In this document: positions 14,222 through 22,336 of the stretch, piece after piece | Layout of the letters: each line of letters opens with the position of its first letter | How positions within the stretch are numbered: position 1 is the stretch's first letter | From: JASJHI01 sp965371355 | GTDB lineage: Bacteria; Actinomycetota; Acidimicrobiia; Acidimicrobiales; Ilumatobacteraceae | Assembly (NCBI GenBank): GCA_965371355.1 | Contig: CBDUYD010000026.1 | Span: forward strand, 1-23,202 | Reading direction: 5' to 3' | DNA: 23,202 bases | Position numbers and translations under genes: made by a program | The notes under the pieces: model-generated | What the model was told of the DNA's origin: nothing | The model's database searches: none | The model's input: the letters and a program-made list of their open reading frames with translations, nothing else

Positions 14222-15814
14222 ATGGACCGCGCCGCCGACGACCCCCAGAGCGATGGGAGGTCGCCGGCCGTGCGCGTCCGCGGGCTCGACAAGCACTACG
14301 GGAATGTGACCGCCTGCGAGCACGTCGACATCGACCTTCGTTGCGGGGAGGTTCACGGGGTCCTCGGCGAGAACGGAGCGGGCAAGTCGACGTTGATGAA
14401 AGTGCTCATCGGGCTCGTTCAGCCCGATGGGGGCACGATCGAGGTTCACGGCCGCCCCGTGCGGATCACCGATCCGCAACGGGCCGCGGAACTCGGGATC
14501 GGGATGGTGCACCAGCACTTCAGCCTGGTCGATGAGTTGCGCGTCTGGGAGAACGTCGTGCTCGGTGAGCAGACCCGCTTCGACGCCGCCGCGGCCCGTC
14601 GCCTCGTGACCACGATCGGCGACCGCTATGGGCTCGACGTAGATCCCGACGCCTGGGTCGGCGACCTCACCGCCGGGATGCGTCAACGTGTCGAGATCGT
14701 CAAGTGCCTCCGGGGCGATCCGGAGATCGTGATCTTCGACGAACCGACGTCGGTCCTGACACCGCAAGAGTCAGCGCAGCTATTCAGCGTACTGCGCGTG
14801 GCGGTCGAGCGTGAGGGGAAGGCGGTTGCGCTGGTGAGCCACAAGCTCGACGAGATCCGCGGCGCAACCGACCTCGTCACGATCTTGCGCGACGGTCGCG
14901 TCGTCGAATCGGGGGCGACCGCCTCGTTCGATCAGCGAGCGCTCGCCCAGGCGATGGTCGGTAGGCCCGTGTCGCTGCGCGGTGAGGCCGCGGCGCTCGG
15001 GATCGCCGCACTCGATCCGACGGAACTCGTGACACCGACCGGGTCGACGGCGGCCGTAGCGCTACGCGTCCGTGACGCGGTCGTCACGCGAGCGGACGGA
15101 CGGCGGGCTCTCGATGGGGTCGACCTCGAGGTCCACGAGGGGGAGATCGTCGGAATCGCAGGCGTCGAGGGGAACGGGCAGGTCGAACTGTCCGACGTAC
15201 TGGCCAGCCTCCTCCCGCTCGACGCCGGAATGATCGAGGTGCTCGGCCGAGAGGTGGTGAGCGGTCGCGCCGGCGCGATGGCTGCTGCGGGCGTGGCGAT
15301 GATCCCCGAGGATCGTCACGACGCAGGATGTGTTCTCGATCTCACGGTCGCCGACAACCTGGGCTTGAACCGTCTCGCCGACGGCTGGCCGCTCCATCGC
15401 ATCGACCGGGCTGCCCTCCGCGGCGAGGCGGAACAACTGATCGACGAATACGAGATCGGGTGCGCCGGGCCGGACGCGCCGATGCGCTCGTTGTCGGGTG
15501 GCAACCAGCAGCGCGTAGTGGTCGCACGGGAACTGGCCGGATCCCCGCGCGTGGTTGTCGCCGCGCAACCGACGAGGGGCCTCGACGTGGGCGCGATCGA
15601 GTTCGTGGGGGAACGTCTTCGGGCCGCAGCCGCCGGTGGGGCGGGGATACTGCTCATCTCGAGCGAACTCGACGAGATCCTCCACCTCTCCGACAGGATC
15701 CTCGTGATGCACCGCGGACGAATCGTCGGTGACATGTCGCGCGCCGAGGCCGATCTGGAAGAGATCGGCCTCTTGATGGGGGGCGTCTTGAGCGTGGCCC
15801 CCGCGGAGCGGTGA
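14222..15814 (+). CDS. ABC transporter ATPase, two fused nucleotide-binding domains (BMP/nucleoside importer type)
   Basis: The 530-residue cytoplasmic ATPase powers the BMP-type importer. Domain 1 has Walker A GENGAGKST (about 49-57), signature LTAGMRQR (about 149) and Walker B VIFDEPTSVL (about 169). Domain 2 has a degenerate Walker A GVEGNGQVE (about 316), signature LSGGNQQRVVVARE (about 424) and AAQPTRGLDVGA. A degenerate second site is normal in this family, as in sugar and nucleoside ABC ATPases. ATG at 14222, 26 bases after the lipoprotein stop, is the best start, with only a weak ribosome binding site. It is followed five bases later by the first permease. Confidence 0.93.
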   Translation: MDRAADDPQSDGRSPAVRVRGLDKHYGNVTACEHVDIDLRCGEVHGVLGENGAGKSTLMKVLIGLVQPDGGTIEVHGRPVRITDPQRAAELGIGMVHQHFSLVDELRVWENVVLGEQTRFDAAAARRLVTTIGDRYGLDVDPDAWVGDLTAGMRQRVEIVKCLRGDPEIVIFDEPTSVLTPQESAQLFSVLRVAVEREGKAVALVSHKLDEIRGATDLVTILRDGRVVESGATASFDQRALAQAMVGRPVSLRGEAAALGIAALDPTELVTPTGSTAAVALRVRDAVVTRADGRRALDGVDLEVHEGEIVGIAGVEGNGQVELSDVLASLLPLDAGMIEVLGREVVSGRAGAMAAAGVAMIPEDRHDAGCVLDLTVADNLGLNRLADGWPLHRIDRAALRGEAEQLIDEYEIGCAGPDAPMRSLSGGNQQRVVVARELAGSPRVVVAAQPTRGLDVGAIEFVGERLRAAAAGGAGILLISSELDEILHLSDRILVMHRGRIVGDMSRAEADLEEIGLLMGGVLSVAPAER

Positions 15815-15819
15815 CGTAG

Positions 15820-17031
15820 GTGACCGATCGCTTCGACCACGATGCGGCGCCCGGCGGCCGGTCGGTCGCCGCTGGCCTCGACTCGGCTGGACGCGCGGTC
15901 GCGCGCTGGGGGCGTGGCGGCGCGAACGGCCGCGGTGATGCGGTCTCGGCGTTCTTCGTCTATCTCGCCTGCATCCTCGGAGCGATCGCCCTGTCCGCTC
16001 TGTTGGTGGCGGCCACGGGCGGGTCCGCGACGGCGGTCTTCAGCGCATTGATCGACGGCAGCATTCGGTCACCGGGAGCGTGGGGGCTCACCCTCACGAC
16101 GGCGGCACCGTTGCTGCTGGTGGCGACCGGCACGATCCTTGCGACGCGAGCCGGCCTCGTCAACATCGGCCAGGAAGGACAGGTGCTGGTCGGAGCATGC
16201 TTCGGTGCTTACCTCGCCGTGCGGCTCCCCGGTCCGGGCTGGTTGGTGATCATCGCGACCCTCGCGTTTGGCGCGGTCGGTGGCGGGCTCTGGGCGGGCA
16301 TTGCCGCCGCCCTCCGGGCGTGGCGGAACGTGCCAGAGGTGCTGACAACTCTGTTGTTGACGTTCGTCGCCTTCTCGGTGATCACCTACGGGCTTCGCCA
16401 ATCCTGGTTGCTCGCCGATCGCGACACGTCGAGGGTCAACCACATCAACTCGGGTGACCGGCTCCCGGCCGACACCAAGTTGCCCGATCTGCACATCTTC
16501 GGGAACGCGGTCGACACCGGGTTCCTCTTCGCCCTCGCGGTCGCCCTCTTCGCGATGTGGGTCGTCGCGCGCACCATTCTCGGGACCCGCATCGATGTTC
16601 TCGGGCTGAACCCGCGAGCGGCGCAGCACTTCGGTGTCGCTCAGAGGCCACTGGCGGCGGCGATGCTCATCGGTTCGGGTGCCACCGCCGGACTCGCGGG
16701 AGCAGTGCTGCTCTCGGGCGGCGCCGCCGGGGACCGTCTCGTGTTCGGGTTCTCCGGCAATTTCGGCTGGGACGGACTGCTCGTCGCGCTGCTCGCCCGC
16801 AACCGCGTTGGTCTCGCCATTCCGATGGCGTTGGTGTTCGCCGCGTTGCGGACTGGATCGAGCTTTCTGGCGTCGACCGGCGTCGACCGCAAGATGACCG
16901 ACGTCACCCAGGCCCTGATCGTTCTCGCGCTGCTCATCGCCCCGGCGCTCTTGCAAATGCGAGATCGGCGGAGGGAACGTGTCGTCGCTCCGAGCAGTGC
17001 GCCCGTCGAGGTCGCGGTCGGGGTGAGCTGA
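15820..17031 (+). CDS. BMP-type ABC importer permease, first subunit
   Basis: The 403-residue inner-membrane permease has a cytosolic N-terminal tail of about 42 residues rich in Gly/Arg, followed by about eight to ten hydrophobic segments. The family block ATRAGLVNIGQEGQVLVGA and the coupling-helix-like LGLNPRAAQHFGV match YufP/NupB-type permeases paired with BMP lipoproteins. It begins with GTG five bases after the ATPase stop, and its own stop directly abuts the GTG of the second permease. With the two neighbouring genes it should form a heterodimeric importer, probably for a purine-like or nucleoside-like compound. Confidence 0.9.
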   Translation: MTDRFDHDAAPGGRSVAAGLDSAGRAVARWGRGGANGRGDAVSAFFVYLACILGAIALSALLVAATGGSATAVFSALIDGSIRSPGAWGLTLTTAAPLLLVATGTILATRAGLVNIGQEGQVLVGACFGAYLAVRLPGPGWLVIIATLAFGAVGGGLWAGIAAALRAWRNVPEVLTTLLLTFVAFSVITYGLRQSWLLADRDTSRVNHINSGDRLPADTKLPDLHIFGNAVDTGFLFALAVALFAMWVVARTILGTRIDVLGLNPRAAQHFGVAQRPLAAAMLIGSGATAGLAGAVLLSGGAAGDRLVFGFSGNFGWDGLLVALLARNRVGLAIPMALVFAALRTGSSFLASTGVDRKMTDVTQALIVLALLIAPALLQMRDRRRERVVAPSSAPVEVAVGVS

Positions 17032-17964
17032 GTGGGATTGATCGACGCACTGTGGACACTCTTCGGCTCGGAGTCGCTGTACGTGTCGGCGTTCCAGTTG
17101 TCGGTGCTCTTCTTGTTCGCCGGTACCGGTGAGTGGGTGGCCGAGCGGGCCGGAACGCTCAACATCTCGGTCGAAGGAATGCTGCTCGCAGGTGCGTTCG
17201 GCGCGGCGGTCGGCCACGAGCTCGTGCCATCGATTGTGTTCGCATTGGTCGCCGGAGTTGTCGCCGGGGTGACGGTCGCGCTCGCACAGGCAAACCTCGC
17301 GCACCGGTTGACGGCGAACCAGTTCGTGGTCGGGCTCGCCTTGAATGTCCTCGTACTGGGTCTCACCGCCTTTCTCTCGAGCTCGTACGACCTGGGGCAG
17401 GCGCGCGCCGATGTCGTCCGAATCCCGATCCTCGCCGACATCCCGTTGGTGGGAGAGGCACTCTTCGCCCGCCCATGGCCGGCGTACATGGTCTACGTGC
17501 TCGTCCCTGCCGCCTGGTGGCTGGTGTACCGCACGCGGTGGGGTCTGGAGGTCCGCGCGGTCGGCGAGAATCCACAATCTGCAGACGTCTCGGGCATTCG
17601 TGTGAATGCCCGAAGGCGTCAAGCGATCTTGGTCTGCGGTCTGACATGCGGGTACGGGGGAGCGTTCTTCGTACTCGGACAGGTCGGTTCGTTTCAGCCG
17701 GGGATGATCAATGGACGTGGATTCATCGCGATCGCAGCGGTTGTCTTCGGGGGCTGGACTCTTCGCGGCACGGTCGTCGGTTGCGTGCTGTTCGGTTTCG
17801 TCGAGGCGCTGACGATCGCTACCGCGGTCAATGGCTACGTGATCGATCCGTTCATCCTCGATGCGGCTCCGTACGTCGTCGCACTCACCGTCGTCCTGCT
17901 GTTCTCCACCCGCGTTCGCCAGCCGAGCGCGCTCGGTCGGCCGTTCGTCCGGGGGCTGACGTGA
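17032..17964 (+). CDS. BMP-type ABC importer permease, second subunit
   Basis: The 310-residue permease is of the YufQ/NupC type. The diagnostic block GEWVAERAGTLNISVEGMLLAGAFGA lies near residues 30-55, and the cytoplasmic loop VRAVGENPQSADVSGI corresponds to the ATPase-coupling segment. About eight or more hydrophobic helices are visible. The GTG start follows the first permease stop without a gap, and its stop overlaps the amidohydrolase start (GTGA). This makes the hydrolase part of the transporter operon and suggests it acts on the imported compound. Confidence 0.9.
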   Translation: MGLIDALWTLFGSESLYVSAFQLSVLFLFAGTGEWVAERAGTLNISVEGMLLAGAFGAAVGHELVPSIVFALVAGVVAGVTVALAQANLAHRLTANQFVVGLALNVLVLGLTAFLSSSYDLGQARADVVRIPILADIPLVGEALFARPWPAYMVYVLVPAAWWLVYRTRWGLEVRAVGENPQSADVSGIRVNARRRQAILVCGLTCGYGGAFFVLGQVGSFQPGMINGRGFIAIAAVVFGGWTLRGTVVGCVLFGFVEALTIATAVNGYVIDPFILDAAPYVVALTVVLLFSTRVRQPSALGRPFVRGLT

Positions 17965-19343
17965 CGCCTCCCGTGCGGATCATCGCGGGTGGCGACGTCG
18001 TCACGATGAACGCGCGCCGCGAGGTGCTCGTCGGTGGATCGGTCGTCATCTCCGGCGACCGGATCATCGCGGTCGGCTCCACGGCCGAGCTCCGCCGCGC
18101 CCACCCCGACGCGGCGATCCTCGACGCCTCCGGGTGTGTCGTCACGCCGGGGATGATCGACGCCCACCAGCACCTCACCGGCGACCCGCTGATCCGCAGT
18201 TGCATCCCCGATCTCCTCCCGCCCGGAGCGTCGATCTTCGAGTGGGCGGTTCCCGTGCACGAGGCCCATGAGCCCTACGACGACGAGGTGGCAGCGGCCC
18301 TGTCCGCGGTAGAGGCACTGACCAGCGGTGTGACCACCGTCGTCGAGGGGGGCACGGTCGCCCACGCCGACCGTGTCGCGAAGTCGCTCGAGCAGGCCGG
18401 GCTGCGCGCCGCGCTCGGCGTATGGGGATGGGACATCGACGAGGGTCCGTTCGCCGCGCCCGCCGACGAGGTGCTCGACCGCCAGCGGGAGTTGCTCGAT
18501 GCGTACCCGGCCGGCGGCCTCATCGAGGGATGGGTCGCGCTCGTCGGGCACGATCTCGCCTCCGACGAGCTGCTCGCCGGTGCCGCCGACCTCGCCCGGG
18601 CCCGCGACACCAACATGACGATGCACCTCTCGCCGACGTCGTCCGACCCCGAGAGCTACCTCGCGCGAACCGGTCGTCGGCCGGTCGTCCACCTCGATGC
18701 GCTCGGCGTGCTCGGTCGGCATCTGCTGATCTCGCACGGTGTGCATCTCGATGACGCCGAGGTCGATCTCGTGCTGTCGACCGGCACCGCGATCGCCTAC
18801 TGCCCGTGGGCCTACCTCCGGCTCGGGCAGGGCGTCACCGGTTACGGCCGGCACGCCGAGATCGTCGAGCGCGGCGGGCGGGTTGCACTCGGGTGCGACG
18901 CGGTCAACGCGTCCGACTCGATCGACATCCTGCGGACCGCCGCCCTCGCGTCGGGAATCGCCCGCGACGCGCGGATCGACCCGACCCGGTTCGGGGCCCA
19001 CGAGGTGTTCGGGCTGGCGACGATCGCCGGCGCCGAGGCGATCGGGTGCGACGATCGCATCGGCTCAATCGAGGAGGGCAAACAGGCAGACATCGTCATC
19101 CACCGCACCGATCTTCCGGGCTGGACACCGCGCGGCGACGTCGGTCTCCAACTCGTCTGGGGCACCGACGGTCGCAGCGTGCGCGACGTCTTCGTCGCCG
19201 GTCGTCAGGTGGTCGCCGACGGTCGGGTGACCACGATCGACACCGACGCGCTGGCCGAGGTGGCCCGCGAACGGCAGCGGGCACTGCTCGAACGGGCGGG
19301 CATCACCGTGCCCCAGGTGTGGCCGCATCTGGCTGCCGAGTAG
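17961..19343 (+). CDS. Amidohydrolase-superfamily deaminase/chlorohydrolase-like enzyme
   Basis: The 460-residue protein has the fold of the guanine/cytosine deaminase, TrzN/AtzA and S-adenosylhomocysteine deaminase group. Visible metal ligands are His69 and His71 (DAHQH), His222 (TMHLSP), His259 (ISHGVH) and Asp313 (LGCDAVN). The N-terminal beta-sandwich strand IIAGGDVVTMN and the C-terminal EEGKQADIVI segment are typical. Oddly, the HxxE glutamate that acts as proton shuttle in most deaminases is replaced by Pro225. It starts with GTG overlapping the permease stop, so it is co-expressed with the importer. A deaminase or amide/imine hydrolase acting on an N-heterocycle is favoured; exact substrate unknown. 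Confidence 0.88.
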   Translation: MTPPVRIIAGGDVVTMNARREVLVGGSVVISGDRIIAVGSTAELRRAHPDAAILDASGCVVTPGMIDAHQHLTGDPLIRSCIPDLLPPGASIFEWAVPVHEAHEPYDDEVAAALSAVEALTSGVTTVVEGGTVAHADRVAKSLEQAGLRAALGVWGWDIDEGPFAAPADEVLDRQRELLDAYPAGGLIEGWVALVGHDLASDELLAGAADLARARDTNMTMHLSPTSSDPESYLARTGRRPVVHLDALGVLGRHLLISHGVHLDDAEVDLVLSTGTAIAYCPWAYLRLGQGVTGYGRHAEIVERGGRVALGCDAVNASDSIDILRTAALASGIARDARIDPTRFGAHEVFGLATIAGAEAIGCDDRIGSIEEGKQADIVIHRTDLPGWTPRGDVGLQLVWGTDGRSVRDVFVAGRQVVADGRVTTIDTDALAEVARERQRALLERAGITVPQVWPHLAAE

Positions 19344-19366
19344 CGGCCGATCGAGGAGACAGAGAC

Positions 19367-20404
19367 ATGGAACTGCGACCCCTCGGACGAACCGGTGTGC
19401 GGGTGTCGCGCTTCGGGCTGGGGACGATGGTGCTCGGAGCGTGGGGGAACACCGACCGCGCCTCGTGTGCCCGGATCGTGAACCGAGCGCTCGACGCGGG
19501 GATCAACCTCGTCGACACCGCCGACGTGTACGCGTTCGGCGAGAGCGAGACGATCGTCGGCGAGGCCCTGCGCGACCGGCGCGACGACGTCGTGCTGGCG
19601 ACGAAGTTCCACAACGCGATGGACGATGACCCAAACCATCGTGGGAACTCCCGGCGTTGGATCGTCCGCGCGGTCGACGACAGCCTTCGCCGGCTCGGCA
19701 CCGATCGCATCGACCTGTACCAGATCCACAGGCCCGACCCGTCGACCGACATCGCCGAGACGATCGACGCGCTCACCGACCTCGTGCGCGCCGGCAAGAT
19801 CCTGTCGTGGGGTACGTCGACGTTCCCCGCCGAAGAGATCGTCGAGGCGCGCTGGGCGGCGACGGTGCGCGGTGTCGGGGGTCCGCACTGCGAGCAGCCG
19901 CCTTACTCGATCCTGGCTCGGGGCATCGAGCGCGATGTGCTGCCGGTGTGCGCACGCCACGGGATCGGTGTGATCACGTGGAGCCCACTGTCGGGCGGTT
20001 GGCTGACCGGCAAGTACCGGCGTGATGCGCCGGCGCCTGCCGACTCGCGGGCGGCCACCAATCCCGATCACTTCGACGGCGACAGCGACTCGAAGATGTC
20101 GGCGGTCGAACGGTTGGGCAGCATCGCCAACACGGCGGGCGTCACGCTGACGCAACTGTCGCTGGCGTGGGTCACCGAGCACCCGGCGGTGACGTCGGCG
20201 CTGATCGGGCCGCGCACCGAAGAACAGCTCGAAGACCTGCTGTCGGCGGTCGGCGTCTCGCTCGATGACGACACGCTCGACGCGATCGACGAGGTCGTCG
20301 CGCCGGGCACCGATATCAATCCGGCCGACCGCGGCTGGGTGCCGCCGGGCCTCACCCGCCCGGCACGACGACGAGGGCCGGTCAGCGGTCCGGGAGGAGA
20401 ATGA
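19367..20404 (+). CDS. Aldo/keto reductase
   Basis: The 345-residue NAD(P)H-dependent oxidoreductase of the AKR superfamily is an eight-stranded barrel. The catalytic tetrad is complete: Asp50, Tyr55 (VDTADVYAFGESE), Lys80 (LATKF) and His121 (YQIHRPD). The C-terminal cofactor-binding block SALIGPRTEEQLED is also present. ATG at 19367 is preceded by GAGGAG about ten bases upstream. It lies 23 bases after the amidohydrolase and its stop overlaps the second Rieske gene (ATGA). In the pathway it could reduce an aldehyde or ketone formed after oxidative dealkylation or ring opening; this role is inferred. Confidence 0.92.
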   Translation: MELRPLGRTGVRVSRFGLGTMVLGAWGNTDRASCARIVNRALDAGINLVDTADVYAFGESETIVGEALRDRRDDVVLATKFHNAMDDDPNHRGNSRRWIVRAVDDSLRRLGTDRIDLYQIHRPDPSTDIAETIDALTDLVRAGKILSWGTSTFPAEEIVEARWAATVRGVGGPHCEQPPYSILARGIERDVLPVCARHGIGVITWSPLSGGWLTGKYRRDAPAPADSRAATNPDHFDGDSDSKMSAVERLGSIANTAGVTLTQLSLAWVTEHPAVTSALIGPRTEEQLEDLLSAVGVSLDDDTLDAIDEVVAPGTDINPADRGWVPPGLTRPARRRGPVSGPGGE

Positions 20405-21387
20405 CCATGATCATCGAACACCGACAACTCGACAACTACTGGTATGTCGTCGCGGAGGGCGCCGACATCGGTTCGTCACCGCTCGCCGTCGGTCTGCTCG
20501 GGCAGGACTATGTCGTGTGGCGCGCGCCGGACGGCGCGCTCGTCGCCGCTCCCGACCGGTGCCCGCACCGCGAGGCGCCGCTCAGCGCCGGCACGGTCGA
20601 CGAGGGATGTCTCGTCTGCCCGTACCACGGCTGGCGGTTCGCCTCCGAGGGCCGCTGCGTCGAGGTGCCGTCGTCCGGGCCCGGCCGCCCGGTCCCCCCG
20701 AAGGCCCACCTGCAGACCGTTCACGTCGAAGAGCGCTACGGCCTCGTCTGGCTCTGTCCGGGCACGCCGGCGGCGCGCATTCCCGAGATGGCCGCTGAGG
20801 CCGATCCCGCATACCGGCGGATCAACAGCGGCGTCGACGTCTGGCGCACGTCGGCGATGCGCATGACCGACAACTTCCTCGACATCTCGCACTTCCCGTT
20901 CGTGCACGTCGGCACGTTCGGCATCGAGGAGAACCAGCAGGTACCCAAGATCGAGCTCGAGCAGCTCGACGACGACTTCTACGGATACCGCTACGAGGTC
21001 GACGTCGGCAACGAGCAGGGCTCGGTCGCGTCGGGCCAGGAGGGCGATGTCATCCACCGCAGGATGAGCACCGGGTTCAACCTGCCGTTCACCGTGCGCA
21101 GCACGATCCACTACGCAACCGGACTCGATCATCTGATCCTGTTGTGTTCGACCCCGATCGACGACGTCACCTCGTACTTCACGTTCGTCATCTGGCGCAA
21201 CGACGACTTCTCGGTGCCGGGCGAGGAGGTGATCGTCTTCGACCGGGCGATCGGCGCCGAGGACAAGGCGATGCTCCAGAAGGTCGGCGGTGTACTCCCC
21301 CTCGACCAGCACGCGACGGTCAGCGTGCAGTCGGACAAGCCCTCGGTCGAGTGGCGCCGCGCGCTCGCCGCGATGCTCGACGTATAG
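20401..21387 (+). CDS. Rieske non-haem iron oxygenase (VanA/demethylase-like)
   Basis: The 328-residue oxygenase has an N-terminal Rieske site, Cys54-Pro-His56 and Cys73-Pro-Tyr-His76 (CPHREAPLS, CPYHGWRF). Its catalytic domain has Asn158, Asp161, His164 and His169 in NFLDISHFPFVH. This layout is typical of vanillate O-demethylase, dicamba and caffeine N-demethylase type enzymes, which are somewhat longer (about 340-360 residues). Oxidative removal of a methyl group from an aromatic or heteroaromatic compound is therefore plausible. The start overlaps the aldo/keto reductase stop (ATGA); an in-frame ATG lies at 20407. It is the last gene of the island, and no ferredoxin or reductase follows. 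Confidence 0.92.
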   Translation: MTMIIEHRQLDNYWYVVAEGADIGSSPLAVGLLGQDYVVWRAPDGALVAAPDRCPHREAPLSAGTVDEGCLVCPYHGWRFASEGRCVEVPSSGPGRPVPPKAHLQTVHVEERYGLVWLCPGTPAARIPEMAAEADPAYRRINSGVDVWRTSAMRMTDNFLDISHFPFVHVGTFGIEENQQVPKIELEQLDDDFYGYRYEVDVGNEQGSVASGQEGDVIHRRMSTGFNLPFTVRSTIHYATGLDHLILLCSTPIDDVTSYFTFVIWRNDDFSVPGEEVIVFDRAIGAEDKAMLQKVGGVLPLDQHATVSVQSDKPSVEWRRALAAMLDV

Positions 21388-21397
21388 CGCCGTGTCA

Positions 21398-21415
21398 GGC
21401 AACGTTCGGGTTGCC
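21398..21415 (+). terminator. Possible hairpin terminator after the island
   Basis: GGCAAC-GTTCGG-GTTGCC forms a perfect six-base-pair stem with a six-base loop, 10 bases after the last Rieske stop. There is no T-tract, as is common in high-GC actinobacteria. The rest of the 200-base spacer to 21587 shows no gene I can support. Confidence 0.35.
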
Positions 21416-21587
21416 CAACCGGCAGATCGGCCATGCGCCTGGACGGTTGAGCGTGCGGCTGATCGCTCGCTCGCCTCGGGTGCACGATCTTGAGCGGCGA
21501 TCAGTGATCGAAGTGCCGGATCTGACGGGGCGCCGGGCTGGGCACGTCGACCTCGCCGCCCGCCTCTGCCACCTCGCAGGCTGACCG

Positions 21588-22037
21588 CTATTCGGAGTCT
21601 CCACTCGATCTGTTGTCGCAGTTCTCCATTGGGTACACATCTATTTCCGAGCCCGAACCGACACCGGCGGTGGCGCTTTCGTCGAGCGCGGACAGGGCTG
21701 CCTCGACCTCGGCTTCGTCGGAAGGATCCTCGACACCGCGTAGAGCGGCGAGCACCTCCTCCATGTCCTGAGCAGCTTCCTCAACCTCGTCGCTAATCTC
21801 AGAGGGCGCGTTGGACCGGGCATCAGCCAGCGCTGCCTCCATCTCGTCGATCGCTGCCTCGTAGGCGTCGCGGTCGTCCAAGAAGGCGAACGGATCGGAG
21901 GTTTCGATTCGATCCGACGCCTCGCAGAACGCAGCGACGTCCCCGTCGCTGCTTCCGTCATCACCGCACGCCGCTGCTGCCAACAAGAGCACCACCGCCA
22001 CAGCAACGACCCGGCTGGTGCGTCGTGATCCGATCAT
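21588..22037 (-). CDS. Small acidic lipoprotein, unknown function
   Basis: The 149-residue exported protein has a lipoprotein signal MIGSRRTSRVVAVAVVLLLAAAAC (Cys24) followed by a Gly/Ser/Asp linker. The helical, very acidic mature domain (DAYEAAIDEMEAALADARSNA, EVEEAAQDMEEVLAALRG) resembles the many small surface lipoproteins of actinobacteria, probably a short helical bundle. Two further cysteines (Cys38 and one in MENCDNR) could form a disulfide. No family is recognised. The ATG at 22037 lies three bases after the stop of an open minus-strand frame, suggesting a former or present two-gene unit. Codon choice is less G/C-biased than in the island. Confidence 0.7.
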   Translation of the reverse strand: MIGSRRTSRVVAVAVVLLLAAAACGDDGSSDGDVAAFCEASDRIETSDPFAFLDDRDAYEAAIDEMEAALADARSNAPSEISDEVEEAAQDMEEVLAALRGVEDPSDEAEVEAALSALDESATAGVGSGSEIDVYPMENCDNRSSGDSE

Positions 22038-22040
22038 TTC

Positions 22041-22208
22041 TCATTCTCCCTGTCTTGAGGACGGTTGGCCCATTGCGGCCAGCACGTCGGCTCGATCTCT
22101 GACTACTGGTGTCATGTCGGTCGATTCGTCCGAGTTGGCGATGACCTTGTCGGTTAGACGAACAAGGTCATCGAGCGGGTGGCACGACCGCGAGAATTCG
22201 TCCCACAA
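22041..22208 (-). CDS. Possible small protein with TTG start, or remnant of a larger gene
   Basis: On the minus strand a frame is open from 22328 down to TGA at 22043-22041. It has no ATG or GTG near its beginning; TTG at 22208 is the first plausible start and gives 55 residues. The product contains an amphipathic stretch (HPLDDLVRLTDKVIANSDES, then DMTPVVRDRADVLAAMG) that looks protein-like. The upstream codons (SFDHVLEHLTERSRED) also look coding, which hints at a gene that has lost its 5' end. The stop lies three bases before the lipoprotein start. No family recognised. The rest of 22209-22336 holds only this open frame. Confidence 0.3.
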   Translation of the reverse strand: MWDEFSRSCHPLDDLVRLTDKVIANSDESTDMTPVVRDRADVLAAMGQPSSRQGE

Positions 22209-22336
22209 ATCCGAAGAGCGCCCGGCATCGCGCGCCCAGGAACGCTCCGCTCGACTCGCCGCCGACCCGCTCGTATCCTCACGACTGCGCTCGGTCAGGT
22301 GCTCAAGAACGTGATCGAACGAGCCACGTCAGCAAG

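Noticed and set aside
16069..17622. 517-codon minus-strand open frame opposite the permeases
   Set aside because: The sequence is hydrophilic and featureless, while the plus strand encodes clear BMP-type permeases with family motifs.
21390..21584. Plus-strand frame after the last Rieske gene ending in HVDLAARLCHLAG
   Set aside because: It has no convincing start outside the Rieske gene, no family and no ribosome binding site. It is more likely spacer or a very old remnant.
22018..22314. Plus-strand 98-codon frame between the lipoprotein and vapB
   Set aside because: It has Ser/Arg-rich composition without helices or motifs, and it starts inside the minus-strand lipoprotein. The minus-strand frame is more protein-like.
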